From: Streptomyces sp. NBRC 110035
GTDB taxonomy: Bacteria > Actinomycetota > Actinomycetes > Streptomycetales > Streptomycetaceae
Direction of reading: 5' to 3'
NCBI RefSeq assembly: GCF_000829695.1
Contig: NZ_BBNN01000054.1
Span: 1-40,156, forward strand
Length of the DNA: 40,156 bases
The notes under the pieces: generated by a model
Told to the model about the DNA's origin: nothing
The model's database searches: none
The model's input: the letters and a program-made list of their open reading frames with translations, nothing else
Shown here: in pieces, positions 8,689 to 18,200 of the stretch
Layout of the letters: each line of letters begins with the position of its first letter
Position numbering within the stretch: the first letter of the stretch is position 1
Made by a program: the position numbers and the translations under genes

Positions 8689-9531
8689 ATGGAGCCTTCG
8701 GAACTGCGTCGCGCAGTCGAGGCAGGACGGGCGACCGCTTCGGACCTGGGCCTTCGGGTCGACGATGTGGTCGTCGTCAACAACTCGGACCGCGTCGCGC
8801 TGCGCCTGGTCCCTTGCGATGTTCTGGCCCGGGTCGCACCTTTGGGGCATCTGGCCGACTCCGAGTTCGAAGTGGAGGTCGCTCGCCGTCTCGCGGAGGT
8901 CGACGCTCCGCTGGCCGAACTGGAGCCCCGGGTCGACAGCCGCGTCTATGTGCGCGATGCCTTCGCCGTCTCGTTGTGGACCTACTACGAACCTGTGGAA
9001 ACGGCGATCGCTCCTGCCGACTACGCGGACGTGCTCATGCGGCACCACGCCGCCCTGCGCCAGGTCGATCTGAACGCCCCGCATTTCACCGATCGGGTCG
9101 CCGGGGCACTGAGAGAGGTGAACGACCGGGAGCAGTCCCCCGAACTGCCCGACACCGACCGGGAACTCCTCAGCCGCACACTGAGTGAACTGAGCGCCGC
9201 GATCAGCGTGAACAAGGCCGACGACCAGTTGTTGCACGGCGAGCCGCATCCGGGCAACCTCCTCAACACGAAGAGGGGGCCGCTTTTCGTGGACCTCGCC
9301 ACGTGCTGTCGTGGGCCGGTCGAGTTCGACCTCGCCCATGCGCCCGACGAGGTGGAGAAGCACTATGCGGGGGCTGACCAGGACCTGATCCACCGGTGCC
9401 GCGCCGTGGACTGGGCCATGTTCTCGGCCTGGCGCTGGCGCCGGGAAGACCAGATGCCCGACCGGGACCGCTGGAGAGCGGAGGGGCTCAACCGGGTTCG
9501 TGCCTCGCTCGACCGCTGCGGACTGGGCTGA
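8689..9531 (+). CDS. APH-family phosphotransferase (kinase-like)
   Basis: The 280-residue protein has the aminoglycoside/choline kinase fold signature LLHGEPHPGNLL (about 180-191), followed by FVDLATCCRGPVEFDLA, where the Asp corresponds to the metal-binding Asp of the DFG-like motif. The catalytic loop usually reads HGD; here it is HGE, so the catalytic base is replaced by Glu. The N-terminal lobe is recognisable only as a beta-rich segment ending in a YYEPVE hinge. The ATG at 8689 has a GAGGAG site 6 nt upstream, and the gene starts 73 nt after the glycosyltransferase. It may phosphorylate a small molecule, for example in self-resistance or tailoring, or it may have lost activity. The substrate is not deducible. 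Confidence 0.75.
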   Translation: MEPSELRRAVEAGRATASDLGLRVDDVVVVNNSDRVALRLVPCDVLARVAPLGHLADSEFEVEVARRLAEVDAPLAELEPRVDSRVYVRDAFAVSLWTYYEPVETAIAPADYADVLMRHHAALRQVDLNAPHFTDRVAGALREVNDREQSPELPDTDRELLSRTLSELSAAISVNKADDQLLHGEPHPGNLLNTKRGPLFVDLATCCRGPVEFDLAHAPDEVEKHYAGADQDLIHRCRAVDWAMFSAWRWRREDQMPDRDRWRAEGLNRVRASLDRCGLG

Positions 9532-9829
9532 GCCCTGGACAGAGGGGCTGCCTTGTCCCCGTCCGCGACTCTGCTGCGCGATGCGGCCGGGCAGCAGAAA
9601 CCGACCGGGGAGGCCGCGACGATCACCGGGTTGTCACAGGTCACGGTCCCCTCGACGGAGACGTCCCGGAATTGCGCAGCAGAGTCGTCCACTGCACCGT
9701 GCGAGGCAACCCGGCACGGTGCGGCGGGCTCTCGTGACGTCGGTGTACCCGCGCCCGTCCCCGAGCCATACCTCGGCCGGGGCTCCTCGGTGCTCTTGCA
9801 CCGACCGCTGGAGACCGCCCGTTGTGGAC
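9532..9829. other. Intergenic, no supported gene
   Basis: About 300 bp without an ORF of convincing composition. Several frames are open only because GC is high. It may be decayed 5' sequence of the pseudogene that follows. Confidence 0.5.
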
Positions 9830-10436
9830 AGATCCCCCGGATGCACGGGCGTCCTCTACGACGGTGCCTTCCGCGGCACCCACCGAGACGCCATCGCCCG
9901 GCGCGGCGGCCTCGTCATCAACAAACAGCGCAAAGGAAACGAACCGCAATTCCACGAGACGCTCCGGCCAGGACGCCTCATCCATGAACCGTGGGCCGCC
10001 AACGGACGCATCACGGAAAAGGTCCCCTTCGCCGACGGTACGACGGAACCGGTCCCGGTGCCCGGTGCCGATCAGAGGACGGGAAGGGCGAGGCACCCGC
10101 ACCTACCGCCGGTACACGTCCTGGAAATCCCTTGCCGCCGCGGGGCCCGTCTCCACCGCGTCGCCGTCGCCACCGCAGGCCGTGCCGGTGAACGCCCGGC
10201 CGGCGAAAACGACGAGGAGCGCGGGTTCCACCGCGCCGAGCACCTCCGGCAGACCCCCGAGTACACCCGCACCCACCAGCTCGCCCGCCCCTACCGCAGC
10301 GACGCCGGGTCGGGCCACTCCCAGCTCGACGCCTCACTGTGGAACGGGCGCCTGACCTCCTACGGTGTCGAGGCCCAGAGGCTCCTCACCCCCGGTTTCG
10401 TCCTCGCTCAGAACTCGACGAGCCGGGCCCCTCCAC
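9830..10436 (+). pseudogene. Decayed actinobacterial gene of unknown function
   Basis: One frame reads like real protein in stretches, such as LYDGAFRGTHRDAIARRGGL, ERGFHRAEHLRQTPE, and LWNGRLTSYGVEAQRLL followed by GFVLAQNSTSR. Between about 10060 and 10130 the protein-like signal seems to switch to another frame (TYRRYTSWK) and back, and no start codon or ribosome site is visible. The stretches resemble, from memory, a widespread Streptomyces family of uncharacterised proteins often found near mobile DNA. This is recollection, not a search. It is probably a remnant next to the IS element. Confidence 0.45.
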
Positions 10437-10979
10437 GAAGAGGGGCCACCCTTGCCGAGCCCCACCGCCTGAGCACCCCACCGCCGCCCCACCCGCACCA
10501 GCGCCCGCCCGAGCCCCGATCCGGTACCCTGTGGATCGAGCGTCCCGGCGGGCGCTGCGGCATGTCAACAGGTCCAGCCTGTTCCACGCCACAGCGGTCG
10601 CCTCCAGGATGCTCAGGGCTTGCCAGACAGACCTGGCCACGGGCACTTCACCGAGTTCCGTGCAAGGTTTCGATCAAGCCCCGCCTTCGTGGGATCTGTC
10701 GGAAATTCCGTCATCGCAGCTCAGGCCTCATGCCATGCGACGCCCCCAAACGCCGCAGCGCTGAATTCCAAACGCCTCTGCCGTGTTTTTGCAGCTCACG
10801 ACCCGTGTCGCACTCGGCAAAACGAGGCGTGACACACCGCAACCTGTGCACGCCCGCGATAGCAGGGCGCCCCAGCTGGCCGCCCGCGCCTGGCGCTCTG
10901 AGGGTGAGGGGCTCACCCATAGGAGGGCACACCACTTGCTACTTGAATAGCTATCTGCGCAGTCTTGCTGTGTGCCCAC
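10437..10979. other. Intergenic debris, no supported gene
   Basis: About 540 bp in which I find no gene with coherent codon use on either strand. GTG at 10972, immediately before the IS, may be the original start of the Nudix-like gene: joining 10972-10982 to 11839 onward gives an open frame with no stop at the junction. Confidence 0.45.
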
Positions 10980-10982
10980 TTA

Positions 10983-11000
10983 GAAGTCATCTCATTTGGC
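10983..11000. repeat. IS left terminal inverted repeat
   Basis: GAAGTCATCTCATTTGGC, the perfect reverse complement of the right end. It overlaps the transposase stop codon at 10992-10994 and is preceded by the TTA duplication. Confidence 0.92.
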
Positions 11001-11800
11001 GAGTCTGCGGTAGCAGATAAGGGTGCAGGCGATGCTGGTGAAGGCCAGGAAGTGCTCTGCCTTGCGCTCGTAGCGGCGGTGGAGGCGGCGGCAGCCGACG
11101 AGCCAGGCCATGGTGCGTTCGATGGTCCAGCGGTGCCGGCCGAGCCGCTGCGAGGTCTCGATGCCCTTGCGGGCGATGCGGTGGGTGATGCCGCGCTGGG
11201 ACAGCCATTGCCGCAGGTGGCGGTAGTCGTAGCCCTTGTCGGCGTGGAGCTTGCCGGGCCTGCGTCGACGGGGACCCCGGCGAGAGCGGACGGGAGGGAT
11301 GCCCTTCACCAGCGGGATCAGGGCCTGGCTGTCGTGGACGTTGGCGCCGGAGATTCCGACGGACAGGGGCAGACCGGTCCGCTCGGTGATCAGGTGGATC
11401 TTCGAGCCGTACTTGCCCCGGTCGACAGGATTCGGACCTGTCAGGTCCCCCTTTTCAGGGCCCGCATGTTCACCGAGTCGATCGCGCACCTCGACCAGTC
11501 CAACTCGCCGCGGGAGCCGAGTTCGTCCAGGACCAGGCGGTGCAGCTTGGCCCACACCCGGGCCTTGGTCCACTCGGCAAACCGGCGGTGCGCCGTCGCT
11601 CCGGACGGCCCGAACGAAGCGGCGGGCAGCTGCTGCCACGTGCAGCCCGACGTCGCCACGAACACGATCGCGGCCAGCACCTCACGGTCACCGTGCCGAC
11701 GCCGGCCACCACCCTGCGGCCGCGAAGGCGCCTCCGGCACCACCCGCTGGAACAGCTCCCACAACTCGTCCGGCACCAGCCGCTCAACGATCCCTGCCAC
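10992..11800 (-). CDS. IS5-family DDE transposase made by -1 frameshift (OrfAB)
   Basis: The first frame (11800-11441, GTG start, 119 aa) carries the N-terminal part ending in CAIDSVNMRALKRGT, which includes the first catalytic Asp. The second frame continues as DLTGPNPVDRGKYGSKIHL and carries the second Asp (NVHDSQ) and the C-terminal RWTIERTMAWL motif, whose Glu completes the DDE triad. It ends at 10992. The frames join at a slippery AAAAGGGGG run (minus strand, 11455-11447), where a -1 slip gives the fusion. This is the standard expression mode of this IS group, so the split is not a defect. Upstream WQQLPAASFG is typical of the DUF4096-type N-terminal domain of these transposases. Confidence 0.9.
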
Positions 11801-11817
11801 GGCCGACAGCCTACCGA

Positions 11818-11835
11818 GCCAAATGAGATGACTTC
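11818..11835. repeat. IS right terminal inverted repeat
   Basis: GCCAAATGAGATGACTTC, the perfect partner of the left end, followed by TTA. The ATG inside this repeat (11828-11830) is in frame with the Nudix-like gene outside the element. Confidence 0.92.
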
Positions 11836-12289
11836 TTACTCCAACCCACAGCAGCCCATCGACCGCCGCGTCCGCCTGCTCCTCCTCGATGACCAGGACC
11901 GCCTAATGCTGTGCGGCGGTTGCTGCAGCGGCTGGACTATCCCTCAACTATGGCTCGCTCCCGGCACCGACTTTCGAGACGGAGCCGCTCACTGCCTCGC
12001 CGAACGGCTTCGCATCACCAACCCCCGCTTCGGATCTGTCTATGGAGTCCTTGAAACACAGGATCCCAACTGTTGGGAGCACGACCGCCACACCATTTCA
12101 CACGTATTGATCGTGAGGATCAGTTCTGACGAGTCCGATGCGCTTCAGGCAACTTCTCGGACACATGCCAGGTGGGGACTCGGCGAACTCAAGTCCCGTT
12201 ACCGGGAAGTCTCGCCAGAGGGAGTCGTCCCCCTCGCCTCAGGCTACGTAGAGGGGTGGCTTCCCGATGGCCCCATCTCTCTCCACTAA
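11828..12289 (+). CDS. Degenerate Nudix-like protein with IS-derived start
   Basis: The 153-residue frame begins at an ATG inside the IS right end and reads into RRVRLLLLDDQDRLMLCGG, WTIPQLWLAPGTDFRDGA, then HVLIVRI and TSRTHARWGLGEL. This is the strand order of the Nudix fold, whose members hydrolyse nucleoside-diphosphate-linked compounds. The Nudix box (G-x5-E-x7-REUxEE) is almost destroyed: GTDFRDGAAHCLAERL lacks the REUxEE glutamates. The gene is therefore probably catalytically dead or has another role. The original start was probably GTG at 10972, before the IS; the IS replaced only the first codons. No good ribosome site precedes the new ATG, so expression is uncertain. Confidence 0.55.
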   Translation: MTSYSNPQQPIDRRVRLLLLDDQDRLMLCGGCCSGWTIPQLWLAPGTDFRDGAAHCLAERLRITNPRFGSVYGVLETQDPNCWEHDRHTISHVLIVRISSDESDALQATSRTHARWGLGELKSRYREVSPEGVVPLASGYVEGWLPDGPISLH

Positions 12290-12342
12290 GGCCTACTCTG
12301 CAAATGATTCATGACGCACGGGGTGACTTGCTGGCTTTTGCA

Positions 12343-12500
12343 TCACCCGGCGAAGGCGAGGTTGCACAGGCGGACGAGGCCATGCGTGACGTGGTGAACT
12401 CCCTCTCCCTTCAGGCGGAAGTCGCGAAGAATCTTCCAGGTCTCGATCGGGGCGAAGGCGTGTTCGACGCGGGCGCGGACCTTACGGTTGGAGGCGTTGT
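12343..12500 (-). pseudogene. 3' remnant of an IS5-type transposase
   Basis: The minus strand reads NRKVRARVEHAFAPIETWK, then ILRDFRLKGEGVHH and LVRLCNLAFAG before a stop. This matches the C-terminal end of IS5/IS1373-like transposases, including the conserved RxxVEHxF segment with the catalytic Glu. All upstream catalytic parts are missing. The remnant ends about 30 bp from the dpdD stop codon, so it marks the left border of the Dpd island. Confidence 0.75.
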
Positions 12501-12530
12501 CCCTACTTCCAGACGAAGAGTGCGACAGAC

Positions 12531-14750
12531 TCAACCTTCCGCGAGTTCGCGCAAGATAGCAGACGAGCCCCGAGAGTTGACGAGCACGACTGGTCGCGTT
12601 CCCCGCTTGGCAGTAATGAAGTCGGTGGCGGCATGCTTCGCCGATGCTGTCACCACGACGAAGACGTCAGCGTTCGCTGCCTGTGCGGCAAGTTTGCTGC
12701 TGCCGTCGTGTTCGGCGCTCGTCTCGACGTCGATCTTGGGTACCAGGATGCGCAGTACCTGTGCCGCCCGGATGGTGGCCGACTCGGTCAGGGAATACAG
12801 CACCACCTTTGAGTCCTGCAGGTAGCGGTACGGCGCTCCAGGGTCGCTGTCCTGTACTTGCTCGGCAAGCAAGTCTTCCGGGACGCCGACTCCCAGTTCG
12901 CCGGCTATGAGCTTGATGGCCTCAATGTCGGTTGGGTCCAGTGCCGTCTTAAACGGCCTTACCGTGTTGGTGATCTTGTAGAAGAAATCAACAGTGGCGG
13001 GACTCGTTGCCGCTGCCGATGTAGCTGTCGCCGTCTGCAGTATGTCGATCGCCCACGTCGTCGTTACAGCTGAGACGTTCGCGGAGATGATGAGATCGGT
13101 CCACTCGAGCGCTGAGGCGAACACCTCGGATGTGGGGTTGGCAGACAGCAGATAGTCCAGTAGGGCTTGGGTCTGCACCCGAACGCCAGCCGAATTCTTG
13201 CCGCTCAGCGCGAGACCGGCAAGGACACGTTCGCTGAGTTCGGCCGCTCCATCTTCAGTGAAGATGTCGCGGTGCGCCGCCATGAACTGGCCTCCGATCT
13301 CACCGAGTTTGCCGAGTACCTCGTCGGATGCATCGTGAAGCCATGCGGTCAGTGCACTGTTGCTCAGTGGCGTCCAGGCGTCAGTTATTTCGGGGCCGGC
13401 CGCCAGTGCTGCGCTGCCATGGTCGCCTTCCAGAGCGTCCAGCCAGGTGCGCCAATCCACGTCGGGTCCGTCTTGGGTGAACTGCTCCAGCCAGGCAAGA
13501 TCATCGCGCAGGCGTGCACTCGCTCCGTCGATCAAGCCATGCAGGTGATGGGTGGAGACGTACTCAAGCACCAATGCTGCTTGCTGTGGTGACTGCAGGT
13601 CGCGTGCACAGGTCAGGAGCAGGTATGCCGCGTGGAGGCTCGGTTCGAGTGTCAGCACGAGTTCGATGGCTGCCTGAAGCTCGCCCCGGGCCATCATCCC
13701 GGTCGCGCGCTCGAGGGGCGATTCGCTCGGGGCGCCGGGCTGGTCCAGGGGGGCGGGTGGCTCCGACGGGGTGGTGGGCTGAGGGGTTTGTTCCCGGTGC
13801 AGGTGCAGCACGTTGCGCAGATGGGCGGGGAGGCCGGGTTCGACCGTGCCGGCTTCGTCGAGGAGTCGGTTGAGAGTGTCGTCTCCCGCGTCCTCTTCGA
13901 CCGCGATGAGGAACTCCACGACAGCCTGCGCCCGACTCGTTATCGGTGTGCCCGAGAACAGGGGCCGGAATGCCGCGGGGAGCGCGGCAACAGCACCGAG
14001 TAGTTCATTCTCTGCGCCTGCTGCGTCGTGCGAGGCGAACCATCTGGCGTAGACCGCCTGCTGGATCACTTGAGTCACGCTCAAGGGGCGACGCATGGCG
14101 AGGACGTGGTCGAGATCCCGGTCCCCGAGAACGGCCTTCCAATCCTCGAGTCCAGCGAACAGTCGCAGTCGCAGGAATGCCAGGTTCGGCTGGTCGAGAT
14201 CGGCGGTCGCCTCAAGTTCGCGCAGGCAGGCCAAGGCGACAGTACGGTCGCGGGCAGCGATGGCGTGTCCGAGGTCGTCGAGGACCTCGACGGTGGTTCG
14301 GGGGGCGTCGAACTCCGAGGGCGGCCTGCCGTTGAGGAGTTTGCTGAGAACCAGCAGGGCGTCGCGTACCTGGCCTCGCGCGTGTTTCCAATCCTCCGAA
14401 TCCGCTGTCGGGCGGGGCAGCACCTCAAAGCGCAGTGGCTTGACAGGTGCCTTTGCCAGTGCGGCGTCGAACGGATCAGCCGGGTTGAGGGCACCACGGT
14501 GGCGGGACAGGTCGCTGAAAGTGGGGCCGATCCAACTGTCGAGAATGGCGAGTGTCTCGCGCTGCTGGCGCGGGGTGGGCGCGAACCCGTACCACCACAG
14601 ACGGCCGTGAGAACTTCGTGGCAGGAATCCGATCTGGCGCTGCTGGATGCCTGCCATGAAGTTCTCGAGGATGAGTTGTAGGTTCGGTTCTACCCGTGTG
14701 GGCGTGATGTCATTGCCCGGACCGAAGAATTCCTTGAAGTCGACGCTCAT
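12531..14750 (-). CDS. dpdD: DpdD-like protein of the Dpd restriction module
   Basis: The product has 739 residues from the ATG at 14750, which overlaps the dpdK stop (ATGA); the open frame extends further upstream, but those codons are in dpdK's shadow. The N-terminus (SVDFKEFFGPGNDITP) and the helix-rich middle (a TPR-like feel at about 130-600, with a Pro-rich linker near 315-340) have no catalytic motif I recognise. The last roughly 95 residues (VVLYSLTESATIRAAQVLRI, ADVFVVVTASAKHAA, RPVVLVNSRGSSAILREL) resemble the DUF2325 fold, with a conserved His and a GSSxxLR ending. The name is assigned from its place at the end of the dpdE-F-G-H-I-J-K chain. It is expected to be needed for restriction rather than modification. 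The C-terminus looks complete although a transposase remnant follows closely. Confidence 0.7.
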   Translation of the reverse strand: MSVDFKEFFGPGNDITPTRVEPNLQLILENFMAGIQQRQIGFLPRSSHGRLWWYGFAPTPRQQRETLAILDSWIGPTFSDLSRHRGALNPADPFDAALAKAPVKPLRFEVLPRPTADSEDWKHARGQVRDALLVLSKLLNGRPPSEFDAPRTTVEVLDDLGHAIAARDRTVALACLRELEATADLDQPNLAFLRLRLFAGLEDWKAVLGDRDLDHVLAMRRPLSVTQVIQQAVYARWFASHDAAGAENELLGAVAALPAAFRPLFSGTPITSRAQAVVEFLIAVEEDAGDDTLNRLLDEAGTVEPGLPAHLRNVLHLHREQTPQPTTPSEPPAPLDQPGAPSESPLERATGMMARGELQAAIELVLTLEPSLHAAYLLLTCARDLQSPQQAALVLEYVSTHHLHGLIDGASARLRDDLAWLEQFTQDGPDVDWRTWLDALEGDHGSAALAAGPEITDAWTPLSNSALTAWLHDASDEVLGKLGEIGGQFMAAHRDIFTEDGAAELSERVLAGLALSGKNSAGVRVQTQALLDYLLSANPTSEVFASALEWTDLIISANVSAVTTTWAIDILQTATATSAAATSPATVDFFYKITNTVRPFKTALDPTDIEAIKLIAGELGVGVPEDLLAEQVQDSDPGAPYRYLQDSKVVLYSLTESATIRAAQVLRILVPKIDVETSAEHDGSSKLAAQAANADVFVVVTASAKHAATDFITAKRGTRPVVLVNSRGSSAILRELAEG

Positions 14751-15259
14751 GGCAATTGGTACCTGTTCTGGTATTCGACCCAAGCGCGAGCGATCTGGTC
14801 GGGGTCGGATACGACGGTGACGCCTTCCTGGTTCACTCTCTGGCCGAAGAAGGTGAAGTTCATCGAGCCGTGAACATGGAATCGGTCGCTCACCATGCCC
14901 TTGTCGTGCAGTGTGTTCCGGATGAGCAGGGTCGGCCGTGGCCCCACCGGGGCGAGGTCGGTGAGGCGTTGTCCTGTGACGACGTTGCGCGGCTCGTCGC
15001 GCATGATCACTCGGACGTCCGAGCCACGACGGGCGAGTTCGATGAGTACTTCCGTCAGCCGGATGGGTCGGGCCGGCAAGGCGGGGAGCACGCTCTTGAA
15101 CTGTCCGGATGCATTGTCGATGACGACGATGTCGGAGATCCACGGGGACAGTACCCACAAGCGACTTGACGGCGCCAGCAGCTCTGACACCAATAGGTTC
15201 TGCACCAGATCGGTGAGTTGTCGAGTCTCGCCAGCCCCGGCGGTGATGATCCTTCTCAT
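14747..15259 (-). CDS. dpdK: DpdK, phospholipase-D-like nuclease
   Basis: The 170-residue protein carries one complete HKD motif, His118-x-Lys120, then Asp125 and Gly131-Ser132-x-Asn134 (LHDKGMVSDRFHVHGSMN). This is the active site of PLD-type phosphodiesterases. Having only one motif, it should dimerise, as the Nuc and BfiI-type nucleases do. An upstream segment (SRLWVLSPWISDIVV) fits the first strand of the fold. The ATG at 15259 overlaps the dpdJ stop (ATGA), and its own stop overlaps dpdD, so translation is coupled. In context it is the clearest candidate for the enzyme that cuts unmodified DNA. It has no signal peptide and is likely cytoplasmic. Confidence 0.85.
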   Translation of the reverse strand: MRRIITAGAGETRQLTDLVQNLLVSELLAPSSRLWVLSPWISDIVVIDNASGQFKSVLPALPARPIRLTEVLIELARRGSDVRVIMRDEPRNVVTGQRLTDLAPVGPRPTLLIRNTLHDKGMVSDRFHVHGSMNFTFFGQRVNQEGVTVVSDPDQIARAWVEYQNRYQLP

Positions 15260-18200
15260 GCGGACACCTCGGCAAGTTCGAGGGTGACCACGACGCTGCC
15301 CTCGGAGCGGTGGTCGATCTCGACGGCTCGTGGGAAGACCTGGAGGAAGTCCGTTTCGATGGCGCGGATCGACAGATCCACCAGCATGCCTGCCAGGGCG
15401 GGTACGTCCTCGGGGGGTGCGATGAGTTGGGCGGATCCCTGTTGGGCCAGGCGTGTGCGCACTAGGGTGACCGCGTCGGGATCTGTCACGCTGATGAGGT
15501 CGGCTGTTGACGTGAACAGCCCCCGGAGCAGATCGGGTGCGGCCGGCAAATTGTCGAAGTAGGGGTTCCACGACTGCAGTGCTCCGGAGCGTATGGCCCA
15601 TCCGCGTGGCCAGAGAGCGCTCTGGATGGCGTCGATACGTTGGCGGTCCGAGGAGTTCGCGGACAGGTTCAGTCCGGCGTCCAAGTCGTGCCTCTGACGC
15701 ATCAGATAAGCCCAGGTACGCGGCGAGATTTCAAGGCCCAGACGTTGCTCTTGGATCTCCCACTCGTCGATGAGGGTGCGTAGTGCCTGGTCCGTCTGTG
15801 CGGTCGATCCGGGCCGGAGCAGGCGGTTTGCCAGGCTCGAGACGACGGATTGTTCCGCGCCGTGGATGCCTGAGGCGCGCAACTGCGCCCGTATGCGGTC
15901 AAGGTTTTTCACCCGGTCTGCCTGTGTCGCCGAACCTCGATATTCCGCAACGAGGTCGAGCCAGTCGCTGCGCTCGGTGGTGTAGCGCACGATCCGCCGC
16001 ATGTGTGCGTCGACCAGTTCGCTGGTGGAAGGCTGGACGGCTCTCATGATCAGCCGTAGGAACCGCCGCGGATCGGGGCGCACGCGCGTCGCCAGCGCTT
16101 CGATGAAGCCGCCGCCGCCGATCGAGGCTTCGGTGAGCCAGACCTGGCCGCGGCGCCATGTGCCATCGAGGGCGTAGCCGGGCTCTATGTCGACGATGAT
16201 GCCTTCGGGGTCGTGCTCGGGACAGATCTCCCGGGCGGCCCACAGGGCTGCCTGTCCCAGCGTGGCGAGGACACGCTGGCGCAGCCAGGCTTGGAACTGT
16301 GCGGGATCAGGGTTCCAGACCTGATCCGTCAGGTGGTCCAGGCGGGCGACGATGTCCTTGTCTGCGAGGAGTTGGCGCAGTCGCTCACCCACTCGGCCGA
16401 GTGTCGCGGATTCGCTCTCCTCGACGTCCGAACTGCGGAACATTGCCCTCAGGGTGTCCGTCAACCGGTCGGCGAAGGTTTCCCGCACCGCCTGGTAGGC
16501 GTGGGGAAGCGGCGTGCCGTCGGTCACGGCGGACATCAGCAGCATGCATTCGATGGTCTGGTGCAGCCATTCCAACTGGAACTTGTTCATCTGTTCCAGG
16601 AGTTCGGGGTCGTTCGTCAGAACGTGCTGGAACCAGGCGCTGCGCAGGGCTGGGTCGATGCCGCCGGGTGGAGCAATCACCTCTGGCAACGTAATCGTCA
16701 GGCGTAGGCCGTCCACGTCGTAGGTGGCTCCGAGACCGATCCGCTCGTCATCGAGCGAGAACTGTGCTTTGACTCGGGCTTCGCCGCCGCGGGCGAAGAC
16801 CAGGCTGGCCTCGCTCTGGACGGCAAGACGGCGGACCTCGACGTGGGCGTTTTGAGCGTGCAGGAAGAAGCGTGCTTCATCGATGAGGCCGCCAATGGGG
16901 TCCGACAGGGGAAGGCGGGCGACCAGGCCGAGGCCCCTCTCCAGGAACTGGGATCGCCAGACCAGGGCCGCGTTGGAAGCATCCTTGAGTTCCGGCGGTG
17001 CGAGTTGGAGTTCCACCCTGTCGGGACGGACGATGGGGATGGGGGTGGGGACCCCGCCGACTTCGACGGTGGCGGCCTCCTCCCGATGGTGCGCCTGAAG
17101 GACAGGGGCGAGGTCCATGACGGTCTCGCGCTGCCCGTAGGGAATGGGGATCCAGTGCCGGTGCTCGAGGTTGCGGGTGGCAAAGCGCCGTGACACTCGT
17201 CCGGGCGCGTATTCGCGCAGCATCTGGGCCAGGCCCATCGCCTGCAACTCAGGTTCCTTTTCCCACGACTGCTGGGGGGGGATGACCACGTACGCTTCGG
17301 GAAGTGCGAGTTCGCTAAAGAGGTTCTCGGGGAAGAAGTCGGGCAGCGGATTTTTGCCCATTGTGTCCTTGCCCGTGGCGTACGTGTGGTCCTCGGCGAT
17401 GGCCCACTCGTTGTCCAGTCGTCGGGCCAGTGTGGGCACGGCCGCCAGGATGAGCGGGCGAGGGGGGTGCCACAGGATCTCGGCGGCCAACTCCTCGGGC
17501 ACCTGGAGTGCGCCTTCGATCCACAGACGGAGGCTGCGCTGGCGGCCGGGGTCGCGCAGCAGGTCACGCAGGATGGTGACGGCTGTCTGCTGGACCTTGC
17601 GGTTGTCCGGGTAGTCCGGATCGGCGAGACCCTTCAAGTCACGCCACAGCTTTGCATACCGGTGAACGGGCTGCAGTTGATCCGCCAGCCAGTCAAGCAT
17701 TGCCAGAGTGGCTTGAATACGCAGGACCGCGCGGTTGCGGATGGGAAGAACCAGTTCGGGCAGGACGGGATCGAACAGCGCGTCCCAAGCCTCATAGGTG
17801 GCACGGTCGCGTCCGTAGTCGGAGAGCACAACGACGGTGTACGGGCGCATGCGGCGGCTTCGGCCGGCTCGGCCCTTGCGCTGCAGGAATGCGGCGACGC
17901 CGCGGGGCGCCTTGTGCTGCAGCACGGCACCGACGTCTGGATCGTCGAAGCCGACCTCGAGCGAGGCGGTTGCGACGACGAGTTGGGACGCTGTGTCGAC
18001 TCCTGCGTCTTGCGAGGTGGTCCGGCTCACGTTCAGGCCCGGGCGATGGAGTGCGTGGCCCAGTTTCACCGGCAGGTCCCAGACCTGGCCGGCGCGCCGC
18101 TGGTCGGTCAGTCCGTCTTGACCGGGACGACGCATGGATGCCAGGGGGTCTTTGAACTGCTGGGTACGGGGGCTGCGGTAGCGCTGGCCTTCTGCGTCGA

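Larger units (their letters stand above)
10983..11835 (-). mobile_element. Complete IS5-family (IS427-type) insertion sequence, 853 bp
   Basis: The ends are perfect 18-bp inverted repeats (10983-11000 and 11818-11835). They are flanked by a 3-bp direct repeat TTA (10980-10982 and 11836-11838), the TNA target duplication expected of this group. The element encodes one transposase in two overlapping frames. With intact ends, target duplication and reading frames it looks recent and possibly still active. It is inserted at the very beginning of the Nudix-like gene. Confidence 0.92.

Noticed and set aside
11441..11639. Transposase split interpreted as a pseudogene
   Set aside because: The split is at an AAAAGGGGG slippery run and gives a continuous DDE protein by -1 slippage, which is normal for this IS group.
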